Counted from the stretch's first letter, positions 42,273-50,964 are shown. The stretch: 64,000 nt of DNA from Bacteroidota bacterium (GCA_023430465.1 JAEZAM010000049.1:1-64000); one strand, 5' to 3'. Program-made: numbers and translations. The notes: generated from the letters alone by a model not told the origin.

Positions 42273-44081
42273 TCACTTCACTTCCTGCATATCCACCAGC
42301 CTCTTGTAAAATCCCTGCTGGCTCAGCAACTGCTCATGATTACCCCGCTCTACAATTTTTCCTTTTTGTAGCACGATGATCTCATCTGCATGCCTTATAG
42401 TTGATAGCCGGTGAGCGATCACGATGCTGGTCCGGTTCTGCATCATATTATTGATGGCATCCTGCACCAGCCTTTCACTTTCCGTATCAAGCGATGATGT
42501 TGCTTCATCCAGTATCAGTATCGGAGGATTTTTTACCAGTGCCCGCGCAATTGTCAGCCGCTGGCGCTCACCGCCACTGAGCTTACTGCCGCGGTCCCCG
42601 ATGTTCGTGTTATAACTATCTTCTTTTTGCAGGATAAACTGGTGTGCATTGGCGACCTGCGCGGCGGCTTCGATCTCTGCATCGGTTGCTGTCTCTTTGC
42701 CCATGCGAATATTGTTGGCGATCGTGTCATTGAAGAGAATCGGCTCCTGTGTTACAATACTCATCAGGCTACGCACCGAACGAAGGGTATAATCCTTGAT
42801 ATCGATGCCATCGATCAATATTTCTCCAGAGGTGACATCATGAAACCGTGGGACAAGATCAGCCAGCGTCGATTTCCCCGCACCGGAAGATCCTACCAGT
42901 GCAACTGTTTTTCCTTTTTCTATGGTAAAATTGATGTCATCCAGTATAACCGTATCCTGGTAGGCGAAGCGCACATTGCGAAACTCGATCTTGTTCTCAA
43001 ATTGCTGCAAAACAATACCGTCAGTGTTCTCATCTACTACCACGGGCGCATTCAATACTTCATCTGCGCGACTGAGTGCCGCTGCACCGCGTTGAATATT
43101 GAAGAATGCGGTGGAGATATTTTTGCCCGGGTTGATGAGCATCGCGAAACTCGCGATGTAGGTGACCAGTTCTTCGCCTTGTAATCCCTGGCCTTCCAAT
43201 ACCAGCAACCCGCCGAAATAGAGGATGATTGACAATACGACCACACCCAGCAACTCCGTCATCGGTGATGCCAGGTCGCGGCGGGCCGCCATCCGCTTGC
43301 GGATCTCTGCAAGCTCGAGGTTTGCTTTTTGAAAACGTTCGCCGATGATACTTTCCACCAGGAATGCTTTGATAACACGGAGTCCGCCCAATGTTTCATC
43401 CAGGATGGACAGCCCTTCGCCCTGCTTGTTCGCGGCGTCCATCGACTGGCGCTTCAACTTCCGGCTTACCCGACCAATGATGAGAACAGTCAGCGGCAGC
43501 AGCACCAGCAGGAAAAGGGATAGTTGTGGTGAAATCAAGATCAGGAACACCAGGTACCCGATCACGGTCAACGGATCTTTAATTAGCCCATCGAGCATGC
43601 CGATCACCGAGCCTTCAATTTCAGCGATGTCGTTTGTCATGCGTGACATGATATCGCCTTTTCTTTTTTCTGTAAAATACCCAATCGGCAACCGGAGGAT
43701 CTTGTCATACATATCCCCACGCAGCCTTGTAACAATGGCCGTACGTATGGGAACAGATATGCGGTTGGATAAATAAACAAATATGTTTTTCAGAAATGTG
43801 GCGGTGATGATGAAGAGACAAACTGCGGTCAGGGCAGCAATTGGCCCGCCCTCTGCCTTGATGCTATTTAATTTCCCTGCAACGAAAGAGCCGAGCACAT
43901 TACTGCTGACAATCTCAGCGCCGGGTGCACTGCCTGTATCGAAAATCAGGCTGAAGAACGGAATCAGCAACCCGATAGAAACCACACCAAAAATGGTCGC
44001 CAGCACCACGCACAGAAAATATAAAACCAGGCTTCCGCGATGTTCCCGTAAATAAAAAAGTATCCGTCCGTATTTCTTCAT
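42273..44081 (-). CDS. MsbA-like ABC exporter (fused permease and ATPase)
   Basis: 602 aa from ATG MKKYGRILFYLREHRGS; an upstream in-frame start at 44240 overlaps rbfA and is rejected. Six membrane helices occupy residues 1 to about 330. The ATPase domain has Walker A (VGSSGAGKSTLADLVPRF), Q-loop (TQEPILFNDTIANN), signature LSGGERQRLTIARAL, Walker B ILILDEATSSLD and H-loop IAHRLSTI. The architecture is that of MsbA, the lipid A/phospholipid flippase, although other half-size exporters look alike. TTACTTTG at 44108-44115 on this strand is a near-consensus -7 element. Divergent from rbfA. Confidence 0.92.
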   Translation of the reverse strand: MKKYGRILFYLREHRGSLVLYFLCVVLATIFGVVSIGLLIPFFSLIFDTGSAPGAEIVSSNVLGSFVAGKLNSIKAEGGPIAALTAVCLFIITATFLKNIFVYLSNRISVPIRTAIVTRLRGDMYDKILRLPIGYFTEKRKGDIMSRMTNDIAEIEGSVIGMLDGLIKDPLTVIGYLVFLILISPQLSLFLLVLLPLTVLIIGRVSRKLKRQSMDAANKQGEGLSILDETLGGLRVIKAFLVESIIGERFQKANLELAEIRKRMAARRDLASPMTELLGVVVLSIILYFGGLLVLEGQGLQGEELVTYIASFAMLINPGKNISTAFFNIQRGAAALSRADEVLNAPVVVDENTDGIVLQQFENKIEFRNVRFAYQDTVILDDINFTIEKGKTVALVGSSGAGKSTLADLVPRFHDVTSGEILIDGIDIKDYTLRSVRSLMSIVTQEPILFNDTIANNIRMGKETATDAEIEAAAQVANAHQFILQKEDSYNTNIGDRGSKLSGGERQRLTIARALVKNPPILILDEATSSLDTESERLVQDAINNMMQNRTSIVIAHRLSTIRHADEIIVLQKGKIVERGNHEQLLSQQGFYKRLVDMQEVK

Positions 44082-44171
44082 TGCACTGTTATAATGGGTA
44101 AACGGGGCAAAGTAACTAATTTTACGGCGTCTGCCGGGTGTTAAGTGTGGCGGAACTAAATAAGGACAACT

Positions 44172-44558
44172 ATGGAAGAGGGTAAAAGACAAAAACAGAT
44201 TGCAGGACTGCTCAATGAAGAGATGAACCAGATCTTTCAACGCCTCAGCTTAAGCATGATCGATGGCGGTATGGTATCGATCTCCTCCGTGAAAGTAACA
44301 CCAGACCTCCTGGAAGCGAGGTTCTATCTCAGTTTTTTCCAGGTAAAGGACATAGAAGCCGCCCTGAAAAAGATCGAGGACCGGCATCATGAGATTAAGA
44401 AAGAGCTGGCTGCCCGCGTTCGTCACCAGTTGAGAAGTATCCCGGTGCTGCGTTTTTTCCATGACGAAACCCTGGATCATGTGTTCCGGATCGAGGAACT
44501 GTTGAAGAAGATCAGTGATGAAAAACAGCAGGGTGGCCAGGCTAACCCGGAGAAATAA
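44172..44558 (+). CDS. rbfA: ribosome-binding factor A
   Basis: 128 aa. Starts MEEGKRQKQIAGLLNEEMNQ and has the KH-like core with VTPDLLEARFYLSFFQ and the family signature PVLRFFHDETLDH near the C-terminus. It assists late 16S rRNA processing and 30S assembly. The next gene starts 29 bases later, so it is probably co-transcribed with the LolC/E-like permease. No oddities. Confidence 0.95.
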   Translation: MEEGKRQKQIAGLLNEEMNQIFQRLSLSMIDGGMVSISSVKVTPDLLEARFYLSFFQVKDIEAALKKIEDRHHEIKKELAARVRHQLRSIPVLRFFHDETLDHVFRIEELLKKISDEKQQGGQANPEK

Positions 44559-44587
44559 CTACGCATCAGTCATCTAAATCAGCTCAT

Positions 44588-45811
44588 TTGCATTTCCTGT
44601 TTGCCTGGCGATATTTCAAAGCGAAAAAAACCACCAATGCGATCAATCTTATCGCGTGGATCAGCGTTGTAGCTATCACCATCGGCACAGCAGCGCTCAT
44701 ACTTGTATTGAGCGTTTTCAACGGGCTCGAAGACCTGGTGAAATCATTGTATTCATCTTTTTACACCGACCTGAAAATATTACCCGTTTCGGGAAAAACG
44801 ATCAACCTGACACCGGCGCAACTGTCAAAGCTGCGTGCAGTGAACGGCGTTGCTGACTTTTCCACCGTTCTCGAAGAGAAAGCGATCATTCAGAACGGCG
44901 AATACCAGTCGATCGTTTACGTGAAAGGAGTGGATGACCGCTACCGGGCCGTCACCGGCGTGGCCAATCACATCGTCAAAGGGCAATACGATCTTGGTAC
45001 GGCGGATGATCCAAAGCTCATCCTTGGTGCTGGCGTAGAGGGAGCCCTTGGCATCCAGGCCGACATGAACCTGTTTTTTCTCCAGATATATCTTCCCCGG
45101 AAAAGCAACACGGAACAGATAGATCCGCTCAATGATATCAGTACAGACAGCATCCGGACTTCCAGTGCATTCATGATCCAGCAGGACTTTGACAACAAAT
45201 ACGGGATCACTAACCTTGAGTTTGTAAGGCAGGCGCTGAAACTCGGTCCGGATGAATACAGCGGCGTGGAGATCCGCATCAGTGATCCATCAAAGGCCAA
45301 AGACGTACAGCGCGCGGTGCAAACGACATTGGGAAATGGCTATAAGGTACAGACCCGATACCAGCAGAATGAAAGCCTGTATGCTGTGATGAATATGGAG
45401 CGCTGGTTCATCTATGCAGTGCTCTGCCTTATCCTTGTGGTGGCGGCGTTCAATATGATTGGCTCACTGACCATGCTGGTATTGGAAAAGAATAAAGACA
45501 TAAGCGTGTTGTATGCATTGGGCAGCAACCGCAATTTTATCCAGCGGATATTTTTAAATGAGGGTCTGTTACTTGCGCTGATTGGCACAACTGTAGGCAT
45601 GGTGCTGGCTGTGATCATTGCATGGCTGCAAATCAATTTCCATCTTGTGCCCCTGGAAGGCGGTTCATTTCTGATCGATTATTTTCCGGTACAATTAAGG
45701 TGGGTGGACTTTGTGCTGGTGGCAGCTACGGTGTTTGTTATCGCGGTAATCGCGGCATGGCTCCCCTCGCGAAAAGCGGCCAGGCAGGAATTTTCATTGC
45801 GAAGCGAGTAG
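44588..45811 (+). CDS. LolC/LolE-like FtsX-family permease
   Basis: 407 aa, TTG start giving MHFLFAWRYFKAKKTTNAIN, the standard N-terminus of the lipoprotein-release permeases. One N-terminal membrane helix (LIAWISVVAITIGTAALILV), a large periplasmic domain (about 50-270), and three C-terminal helices (AVLCLILVVAAFNMIGSLTM, LLALIGTTVGMVLAVIIAW, VDFVLVAATVFVIAVIAAW). It likely extracts outer-membrane lipoproteins with a separate ATPase (LolD), which is not adjacent. The stop is followed 19 bases later by a hexamer array. Confidence 0.9.
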   Translation: MHFLFAWRYFKAKKTTNAINLIAWISVVAITIGTAALILVLSVFNGLEDLVKSLYSSFYTDLKILPVSGKTINLTPAQLSKLRAVNGVADFSTVLEEKAIIQNGEYQSIVYVKGVDDRYRAVTGVANHIVKGQYDLGTADDPKLILGAGVEGALGIQADMNLFFLQIYLPRKSNTEQIDPLNDISTDSIRTSSAFMIQQDFDNKYGITNLEFVRQALKLGPDEYSGVEIRISDPSKAKDVQRAVQTTLGNGYKVQTRYQQNESLYAVMNMERWFIYAVLCLILVVAAFNMIGSLTMLVLEKNKDISVLYALGSNRNFIQRIFLNEGLLLALIGTTVGMVLAVIIAWLQINFHLVPLEGGSFLIDYFPVQLRWVDFVLVAATVFVIAVIAAWLPSRKAARQEFSLRSE

Positions 45812-45823
45812 TTTCACGCAAAG
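45811..45823 (+). repeat. dispersed motif GTTTCACGCAAAG
   Basis: Exact copy, on this strand, of the 13-mer found inverted at 40952-40964. It starts at the last base of the permease stop codon. Confidence 0.6.
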
Positions 45824-45830
45824 TCGCTGG

Positions 45831-45867
45831 CTGAGGTTAAGGTTGAGGTTGAGGTTAAAGTTGAGGT
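45831..45867 (+). repeat. (GGTTRA)n hexamer array, left copy
   Basis: Six units with A/G variation at the fifth base, and one unit AAGTTGAGG slightly degenerate. Oriented opposite to the array at 46331-46360. Confidence 0.88.
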
Positions 45868-45970
45868 CTCATCATCTGTTTAATTTGGTTGACCATACCG
45901 TGTGAGAAATACATGAATATTGGGGAGGAAAAAACTTTTAGTAGAAAGTAATAATAGGGAGGTTTGGGAT

Positions 45971-46342
45971 GTGGGACATCATAGTTTTATAACAACTCCT
46001 GTTTGGCTGAAAAGTCAACAAGTAGTTGAAAAGGCTTATAATCTTACAAGACATTTACCTCGGTCTGAGGATTATGCTTTAACATCTCAGATCAGAAGTG
46101 CGGCACTCAGTATTGCAGCCAATATAGCCGAGGGGTTCGGTCGGCGACATAAGAGAGATAAGATTCAGTTTTACCATTTTGCCCGGGGCAGTTGCTTCGA
46201 GACACAGAGTCATTTATTGTGTGGTTCCGCAATTGGCTATTTTTCCAACGTTGATATAGCGGCCATATTTGACGATATCTCAGACGTAATTCACAACATC
46301 AATAAAATCGTCAGGTTCCTCGACCTGTCAACTCAACCTTAA
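45971..46342 (+). CDS. four-helix bundle protein (23S rRNA intervening-sequence protein family)
   Basis: 123 aa from a GTG start with GGGAGG about 8 bases before it; an earlier TTG at 45920 would add 17 residues that do not resemble the family. The family core is clear: PVWLKSQQVVEKAYNLTRHL, LTSQIRSAALSIAANIAEGF with GRRHKRDKIQFYHFARGSCF, and a last helix (ISDVIHNINKIVRFLDLS). Relatives form pentamer-like four-helix bundles and are encoded in rRNA intervening sequences or as free genes; biochemical role is unclear. The last codons (STQP, stop TAA) lie inside the right hexamer array, and the DNA is A/T-rich compared with its neighbours. The expected N-terminal residues before PVW are degenerate, so the start is uncertain. 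Confidence 0.75.
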   Translation: MGHHSFITTPVWLKSQQVVEKAYNLTRHLPRSEDYALTSQIRSAALSIAANIAEGFGRRHKRDKIQFYHFARGSCFETQSHLLCGSAIGYFSNVDIAAIFDDISDVIHNINKIVRFLDLSTQP

Positions 46343-46360
46343 CCTCAACCTCAACCTCAG
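46331..46360 (-). repeat. (GGTTRA)n hexamer array, right copy (inverted)
   Basis: Five units reading TCAACC/TTAACC on the plus strand. It contains the stop codons of both converging genes: TAA of the four-helix-bundle gene (46340-46342) and TGA of the transketolase gene (46357-46359, minus strand). Confidence 0.88.
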
Positions 46361-47190
46361 TAGTCCCCCAACGTCTCAGGCAACTGCGCCAGGGCTTTTG
46401 CCAGTTGCTCATCATTGGGTGCGATGCCATGCCATTCGTGCGAACCTTCCATGAAGTCAACGCCTTTCCCCATTTCCGTGTGCATCATGATACCGACAGG
46501 CTTGCCCTTGCCCAACTGGCTTTTTGCATCTTCCAGTTTGGCCACAACATCATCCATGTCATTACCATTCATCTCAAGTGTGTGCCAGCCAAACGCGTCG
46601 AACTTCTGACGGATATTGCCAAGGCTCATCACCTTGTCCGTGGGACCATCGATTTGCTGGCCATTCCAGTCGATGGTGGAGACCAGGTTGTCCACTTTAT
46701 GGTGTGCAGCAAACATGGCGGCCTCCCAGATCTGGCCCTCATCAAGTTCGCCATCACCGTGAAGCGAGTATACGGTCGTTGTTTCTTTATTCAGTTTCTT
46801 TGTCAGGGCTGCGCCAATAGCCACACTCATACCCTGGCCCAGGGAACCGCTTGCGATACGGATACCGGGAAGATGTTCATGCGTGGCAGGGTGACCCTGC
46901 AACCGCGAATTGATCTTGCGGAACGTGGCCAGTTCTTTCACATCAAAATAACCTGACCTCGCGAGGGCAGAATAAAATACCGGGGAAATATGACCATTGG
47001 AAAGGAAGAAAACATCCTCATTGGTCGCATTCATATTAAATGCCGGGTCATGTTTCATGACCTTAAAATACAGTGCGGTGAAAAAGTCGGCACAGCCAAG
47101 CGAACCACCCGGGTGACCGCTACTGGAGCCATGAACCATTCGCACTATATCACGCCTGATCTGGGATGCTATCTCCTTGAGTTCCGCCAT
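46357..47190 (-). CDS. transketolase, N-terminal subunit
   Basis: 277 aa from ATG MAELKEIASQIRRDIVRMVH, the size of the separate N-terminal transketolase chain; an earlier start at 47256 adds residues unlike the family. The thiamine diphosphate-binding residues are present: SSGHPGGSLGCADFF, and the GDG...N motif in LHGDGELDEGQIWEAAMFAA with the metal ligand asparagine in STIDWNGQQIDG. With a C-terminal chain it moves two-carbon units in the pentose phosphate pathway. That partner, usually the next gene, is not found here; the repeat-flanked cassette follows instead. Confidence 0.92.
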   Translation of the reverse strand: MAELKEIASQIRRDIVRMVHGSSSGHPGGSLGCADFFTALYFKVMKHDPAFNMNATNEDVFFLSNGHISPVFYSALARSGYFDVKELATFRKINSRLQGHPATHEHLPGIRIASGSLGQGMSVAIGAALTKKLNKETTTVYSLHGDGELDEGQIWEAAMFAAHHKVDNLVSTIDWNGQQIDGPTDKVMSLGNIRQKFDAFGWHTLEMNGNDMDDVVAKLEDAKSQLGKGKPVGIMMHTEMGKGVDFMEGSHEWHGIAPNDEQLAKALAQLPETLGDY

Positions 47191-47396
47191 AAATTTTAGG
47201 GAGTTTTTAAACTTTTTGTATCTTGTTCTTTCAAAACCAATGGACTCGCTGGGCAAAAGTGCAATCTTTTCGCGAAAAAAATGTCCATCCGTGAATAATA
47301 ATCTGCTCTCTTCATCCGGCAGTGGGGTGAGGCTCAGGTTATTATTGGAGTTATATTAAATAATTCCAACCTAATGAGAGCTAACAGGTTTAGGCC

Positions 47397-47404
47397 TATT
47401 TTTG
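47397..47404 (+). promoter_or_regulatory. Bacteroidetes -7 element TATTTTTG (WecA-like gene)
   Basis: Exact TAnnTTTG match 19 bases before the ATG at 47424. Confidence 0.5.
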
Positions 47405-47423
47405 TACCGTAAATCCCTGCTTG

Positions 47424-48566
47424 ATGGTTTTCTTTGATGTATTATTGACCGCTTCGGTTTCATTTATAATCACTTTTCTCGCTATACCGGTAGTTTTACA
47501 GATCGCAGAGCAGAAAAAGCTGTATGATGTACCGGATGAGCGAAAAGTTCACACACACGCGGTTGCGTCTCTCGGAGGGGTAGGTATTTTCGGAGGTTTT
47601 CTCCTGGCAGCTCTGCTCTCTGTCCAGGTTCGCCTTGATCCCGAATTTCAATATTTCTTCGCCGCAGCACTCGTCATATTTTTCCTTGGACTCAAAGATG
47701 ACCTGGTCGTCCTATCCGCCAGTAAAAAATTCATCGGGCAGGTAGTTGCTGCCTCGATCCTTATTCACCTCGGGGACGTACGCCTTGACAGCATGCACGG
47801 CCTGTTCAATTTCGACAAGCTTCCTGAAGCATTTTCCCTGGCCCTGTCCTACCTCACGATCATTGTTATCATCAATTCCTTCAACCTGATTGACGGGATA
47901 GACGGACTGGCGGCCAGCCTGGGGGTAATGACGATGCTCATATTCGGGACCTATTTTTTCATGACCGGTTTCAACGCGTACGCATTGCTCGCCTACTCGC
48001 TCGGGGGAAGCCTGATCGCGTTCCTGATCTTCAATCACCATCCCGCCAAGATATTCATGGGTGACTCCGGCTCACTGATGATCGGCCTGATCAATGCCAT
48101 CATGGTCATAAAATTCATCAATGTAGCCAGTGATCCCGTAGTTGCGATGCCGATTCCTTCCGCTGTGGCTATTGGGTTTGCGATACTTATTCTTCCCCTG
48201 CTGGATACATTGCGGGTGTTCGGTATCCGTATTTTCAATGGCAGATCTCCGTTCACACCCGATCGTAATCACATCCATCACCTGCTGCTCAACTGGGGCC
48301 TGGGTCACGCGGCCGTTACACTGGTTTGTGTAAGCATTAATGTGGCGTTCGTGGTGCTGGCGTATAGCCTGCGCTTCCTTGGCTCCACCCTCGTGCTGCC
48401 CATCATGCTGGTAATCGCCTTCTCCGGCATCGGACTTTTATACTACCGCAAGCCGAGAAAGAAACTCGTTGTGGCAAAACGCATGGGCAGTGCCGGTGCG
48501 GAACTCAAGCCCGCCTCCAAGGTGGTAACATTGACACAGGAGGCAGCAACCGCCGATCATCCCTGA
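47424..48566 (+). CDS. WecA/MraY-family undecaprenyl-phosphate sugar-1-phosphate transferase
   Basis: 380 aa from ATG MVFFDVLLTASVSFII; the TTG three bases earlier is not needed. About ten or eleven membrane helices. Family motifs: DVPDERKVHTHAVASLGGVGIF near residue 37, LGLKDD, NSFNLIDGIDGLAASLG (the DDxxD-related catalytic Asp region), HPAKIFMGDSGSL, and the cytoplasmic RSPFTPDRNHIHHLLL (HIHH) which fits WecA rather than MraY. It starts a polysaccharide by linking GlcNAc-1-phosphate to the lipid carrier. Possible partner of the flippase at 12256, although the two are far apart. Followed by a terminator. Confidence 0.93.
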   Translation: MVFFDVLLTASVSFIITFLAIPVVLQIAEQKKLYDVPDERKVHTHAVASLGGVGIFGGFLLAALLSVQVRLDPEFQYFFAAALVIFFLGLKDDLVVLSASKKFIGQVVAASILIHLGDVRLDSMHGLFNFDKLPEAFSLALSYLTIIVIINSFNLIDGIDGLAASLGVMTMLIFGTYFFMTGFNAYALLAYSLGGSLIAFLIFNHHPAKIFMGDSGSLMIGLINAIMVIKFINVASDPVVAMPIPSAVAIGFAILILPLLDTLRVFGIRIFNGRSPFTPDRNHIHHLLLNWGLGHAAVTLVCVSINVAFVVLAYSLRFLGSTLVLPIMLVIAFSGIGLLYYRKPRKKLVVAKRMGSAGAELKPASKVVTLTQEAATADHP

Positions 48567-48588
48567 TCAAACTTTACCTTTTATACTT

Positions 48589-48615
48589 ATGCCGGGCCTG
48601 CCCGGCATTTTTTTT
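48589..48615 (+). terminator. Rho-independent terminator
   Basis: Perfect 8-bp stem ATGCCGGG / CCCGGCAT, loop CCTG, followed by eight T. It separates the WecA-like gene from frr. Confidence 0.93.
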
Positions 48616-48631
48616 AAAAGTCGTCATTCAC

Positions 48632-48639
48632 TAGCTTTG
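48632..48639 (+). promoter_or_regulatory. Bacteroidetes -7 element TAGCTTTG (frr)
   Basis: Exact TAnnTTTG match 20 bases before the frr ATG and just after a terminator, so frr probably starts its own transcript. Confidence 0.55.
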
Positions 48640-48659
48640 CCCATCTCAAAAAAACAATC

Positions 48660-49220
48660 ATGGAAGAAGTTTCGGACATTATATCCTCCGCCGACGAGCA
48701 GATGAAAAAAGCCATTAACCACCTCGAATCAGAGCTGGTTAAGATCAGGGCAGGTAAGGCCAACCCGCAAATGCTGGATGGCATCGTTGTGGACTATTAT
48801 GGTTCACCCATGCCCATCAACCAGGTGGCGAACATCAGCGTAATGGATGCCCGCACGCTGACAATCCAGCCCTGGGAAAAGAATATGCTCCAGCCCATCG
48901 AACGCGCTATCATCGCGGCCAATATTGGGATCAATCCTCAAAATGATGGCGTCTTGATCCGCCTGTTCCTGCCCCCGTTAACCGAAGAGCGCCGCCGTGA
49001 ACTGGTAAAGCGTTGCCAGGGTGAGGGCGAACATTCCAAAGTGGCTATCCGCAATATCCGTCGTGATGCGATAGAAGGAATCAAGAAACTGCAAAAGAAT
49101 GGGCTTAGTGAGGATGCGGCCAAAGATGCAGAGGCGGATGTGCAGGGAGTAACCGACCGCAACATCGCACTGGTAGAAAAACACCTTGCAGCAAAAGAGA
49201 AAGAGATCATGTCGATCTAA
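48660..49220 (+). CDS. frr: ribosome recycling factor
   Basis: 186 aa, standard length. The N-terminal helix and the signature KIRAGKANPQMLDGIVVDYYG, then PWEKNMLQPIERAIIAANIG and the three-helix-bundle arm ERRRELVKRCQGEGEHSKVA are all present. It splits post-termination ribosomes together with EF-G. The usual neighbour pyrH is not upstream here; the gene stands alone between two terminators. Confidence 0.98.
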   Translation: MEEVSDIISSADEQMKKAINHLESELVKIRAGKANPQMLDGIVVDYYGSPMPINQVANISVMDARTLTIQPWEKNMLQPIERAIIAANIGINPQNDGVLIRLFLPPLTEERRRELVKRCQGEGEHSKVAIRNIRRDAIEGIKKLQKNGLSEDAAKDAEADVQGVTDRNIALVEKHLAAKEKEIMSI

Positions 49221-49232
49221 ACGACACGAAAT

Positions 49233-50141
49233 TTATACTGCGCCGGTTTCGCCAGGAGCCGGCGTTTTTTTTTGCTCCGGCCAGTTTGCCATGAATACGC
49301 CGGTCAGTATCACCAGCAGGCAAAGGATGGCTATCCAGGAGATGGATTCACCGGCCAGGAAACCCCATCCCAATGCTACGAAAGGAATGCCGTATGTCAC
49401 CAGCGACGCAAACAGTCCGCCCGCTTTTTGTACCAGGATATAAAACAAAGCCGTGGCAATGGCACTGCCCACCACACCAAGCAGGATGCAATTCAATAGC
49501 GACCATTGTACATGCGGGTTATGAAAATCCAGGTCCATAAAACCTTCCAGGTATAATATGATACCAGCAGGGAGTGCCATGAAGGACAGGCTGATAGTGG
49601 CAGCTTTGACAGGGTGCACACCTTTCAGGTAATAACTTACCAGGTTCACATTGAGGCCGTACGACACAGTGGCCAGGAGTACCAGCCCTGCATAACCCGC
49701 ATTCGCGAGGCTGATGCCCGACTGTGTAACGCTCAGGAGGCAAAGACCTATAAAACCTACGACAACGCCCAGGATTTTACGCGTACTGATCCGGTTGCGG
49801 AAAAATGCAATGCCGATCACTACGACGCAAAGCGGCGTCAATGAATTCAGAATGCCTGTCAGAGAGCTGTCGATGCGCAGGATGGCAGCAGCGAACAGGA
49901 AGGCCGGCAGCAGGTTTCCGAAAATGCCGGTAAGAAGGATGATTCCCAGCCTGGCCTTAGGCACCTGCCTGAAATGAAAAAGGGCAAAAGGCAGGAATAC
50001 AATCGCCGCAGAAAATATCCGTACGCCGGCGATCTGCGGTGGTGTCAGCCCTTGCAGACTCACCTTCATCAGGATGAACGAACTGCCCCAGATGAGGCAT
50101 AGAAGAATGAAAACGATCCAACTGATGGCCCTGTTACTCAT
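49233..50141 (-). CDS. EamA/DMT-family transporter
   Basis: 302 aa from ATG MSNRAISWIVFILLCLIWGS; a TTG 12 bases earlier is rejected. Ten membrane helices formed by two EamA repeats of about 145 residues each (first: CLIWGSSFILMKVSLQGL and FLPFALFHFRQVPKAR; second begins near GYAGLVLLATVSYGLNVNLV). Such carriers export amino acids or other metabolites; substrate cannot be told. The C-terminal codons (APGETGAV) are also the stem of the frr terminator, so the two convergent genes share this DNA. Confidence 0.9.
   Translation of the reverse strand: MSNRAISWIVFILLCLIWGSSFILMKVSLQGLTPPQIAGVRIFSAAIVFLPFALFHFRQVPKARLGIILLTGIFGNLLPAFLFAAAILRIDSSLTGILNSLTPLCVVVIGIAFFRNRISTRKILGVVVGFIGLCLLSVTQSGISLANAGYAGLVLLATVSYGLNVNLVSYYLKGVHPVKAATISLSFMALPAGIILYLEGFMDLDFHNPHVQWSLLNCILLGVVGSAIATALFYILVQKAGGLFASLVTYGIPFVALGWGFLAGESISWIAILCLLVILTGVFMANWPEQKKTPAPGETGAV
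49241..49273 (+). terminator. terminator of frr inside the EamA gene end
   Basis: Stem CGCCGG (49241-49246) / CCGGCG (49259-49264), 12-base loop, then nine T. It lies 20 bases past the frr stop but within the last codons of the convergent transporter gene. Confidence 0.8.
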
Positions 50142-50214
50142 ACGAGGGGGCAAAGGTGGTGAAATGCGTTGAAGGGCAGGAATTTTTCTCTAATTTGTAA
50201 GAAGAAAGGATACC

Positions 50215-50964
50215 ATGGGAAAAATCAAGCTGGCCGAGATCGATACAAGAGCACCAAAGGAACTGGATAAGGCAGAAACGAAACAAAAGACCGCCGCGAT
50301 CCTGGAGGAACTGGACGCCTTACAAAACCTCCTGTATGCGGAAGGCAAACATTCTATTCTGCTGGTTCTGCAGGGGATGGATGCCAGCGGAAAGGATGGC
50401 GTGATCCGGAATGTCCTGGGCAATATGAACCCACAGGGCGTGACAGTGCAAGCGTTCAAGGCACCCACGGAGGAGGAAAAATCGCATGATTTCCTGTGGA
50501 GGGTACACGCTCATGCACCGGCAAAAGGAATGATACAGGTCTTCAACCGCTCTCACTATGAGGACATTCTCATTACACGCGTACACAAATGGATCGATGA
50601 TGAGACCGCGGCGCAGCGCATAAAATCAATCAATCATTTCGAGAAACTATTGTTTAACCACAATAACACGCATATCCTAAAGTGTTACCTTCACATTTCC
50701 AGGGAAGAACAGACAAGCCGGCTGAATGAGCGAAAGGATGATCCCACCAAGCGATGGAAGTTCAATGAGAATGATTTTCGGGAGGCCAGCCTTTGGGAAA
50801 CATACCGCGAAATGTACGAAACCTGTTTTGAAGAGTGCAATGACCCGGAGTGGCTGATTATTCCCGCTGATCAGAATTGGTACAAGGAGCACCTGATTGC
50901 AACAGCGCTGAGGGATAAGCTAAAGTCACTGGATATGAAATTCCCGGAAGTGCAGCCTGCCTGA
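50215..50964 (+). CDS. polyphosphate kinase 2 family protein
   Basis: 249 aa, one-domain PPK2. Walker A is in LQGMDASGKDGVIRNVLG (about residue 54) and the lid/Walker B region in VFNRSHYEDILITRVH. Additional signature: DDPTKRWKFNENDFREASLW. These enzymes phosphorylate nucleoside mono- or diphosphates using polyphosphate. The single-domain form with this length fits class I/III; class and nucleotide choice are not certain. Cytoplasmic. TCTAATTTG just upstream is a near match to a -7 element. mscL follows 40 bases later. Confidence 0.92.
   Translation: MGKIKLAEIDTRAPKELDKAETKQKTAAILEELDALQNLLYAEGKHSILLVLQGMDASGKDGVIRNVLGNMNPQGVTVQAFKAPTEEEKSHDFLWRVHAHAPAKGMIQVFNRSHYEDILITRVHKWIDDETAAQRIKSINHFEKLLFNHNNTHILKCYLHISREEQTSRLNERKDDPTKRWKFNENDFREASLWETYREMYETCFEECNDPEWLIIPADQNWYKEHLIATALRDKLKSLDMKFPEVQPA

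Larger units (their letters stand above)
45831..46360. mobile_element. four-helix-bundle cassette with inverted hexamer arrays
   Basis: The left end begins CTGAGGTTAAGGTTGAGG and continues with GGTTRA units to about 45867. The right end is its inverse and finishes CCTCAACCTCAACCTCAG at 46360. Over the outer 28 bases the two ends agree at 25 positions; all three differences are A/G at the variable place of the hexamer. Inside is one gene, visibly richer in A/T than the flanks. No target-site duplication was seen. A mobile or recombining unit is an inference. Confidence 0.55.

Noticed and set aside
44082..44240. longer N-terminus for the MsbA-like exporter
   Set aside because: It would overlap rbfA and adds residues absent from the family; the ATG at 44081 gives the expected MKKYGRILFYL start.
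45831..46360. classical insertion sequence
   Set aside because: There is no transposase and no target-site duplication; only the inverted arrays and one non-transposase gene.
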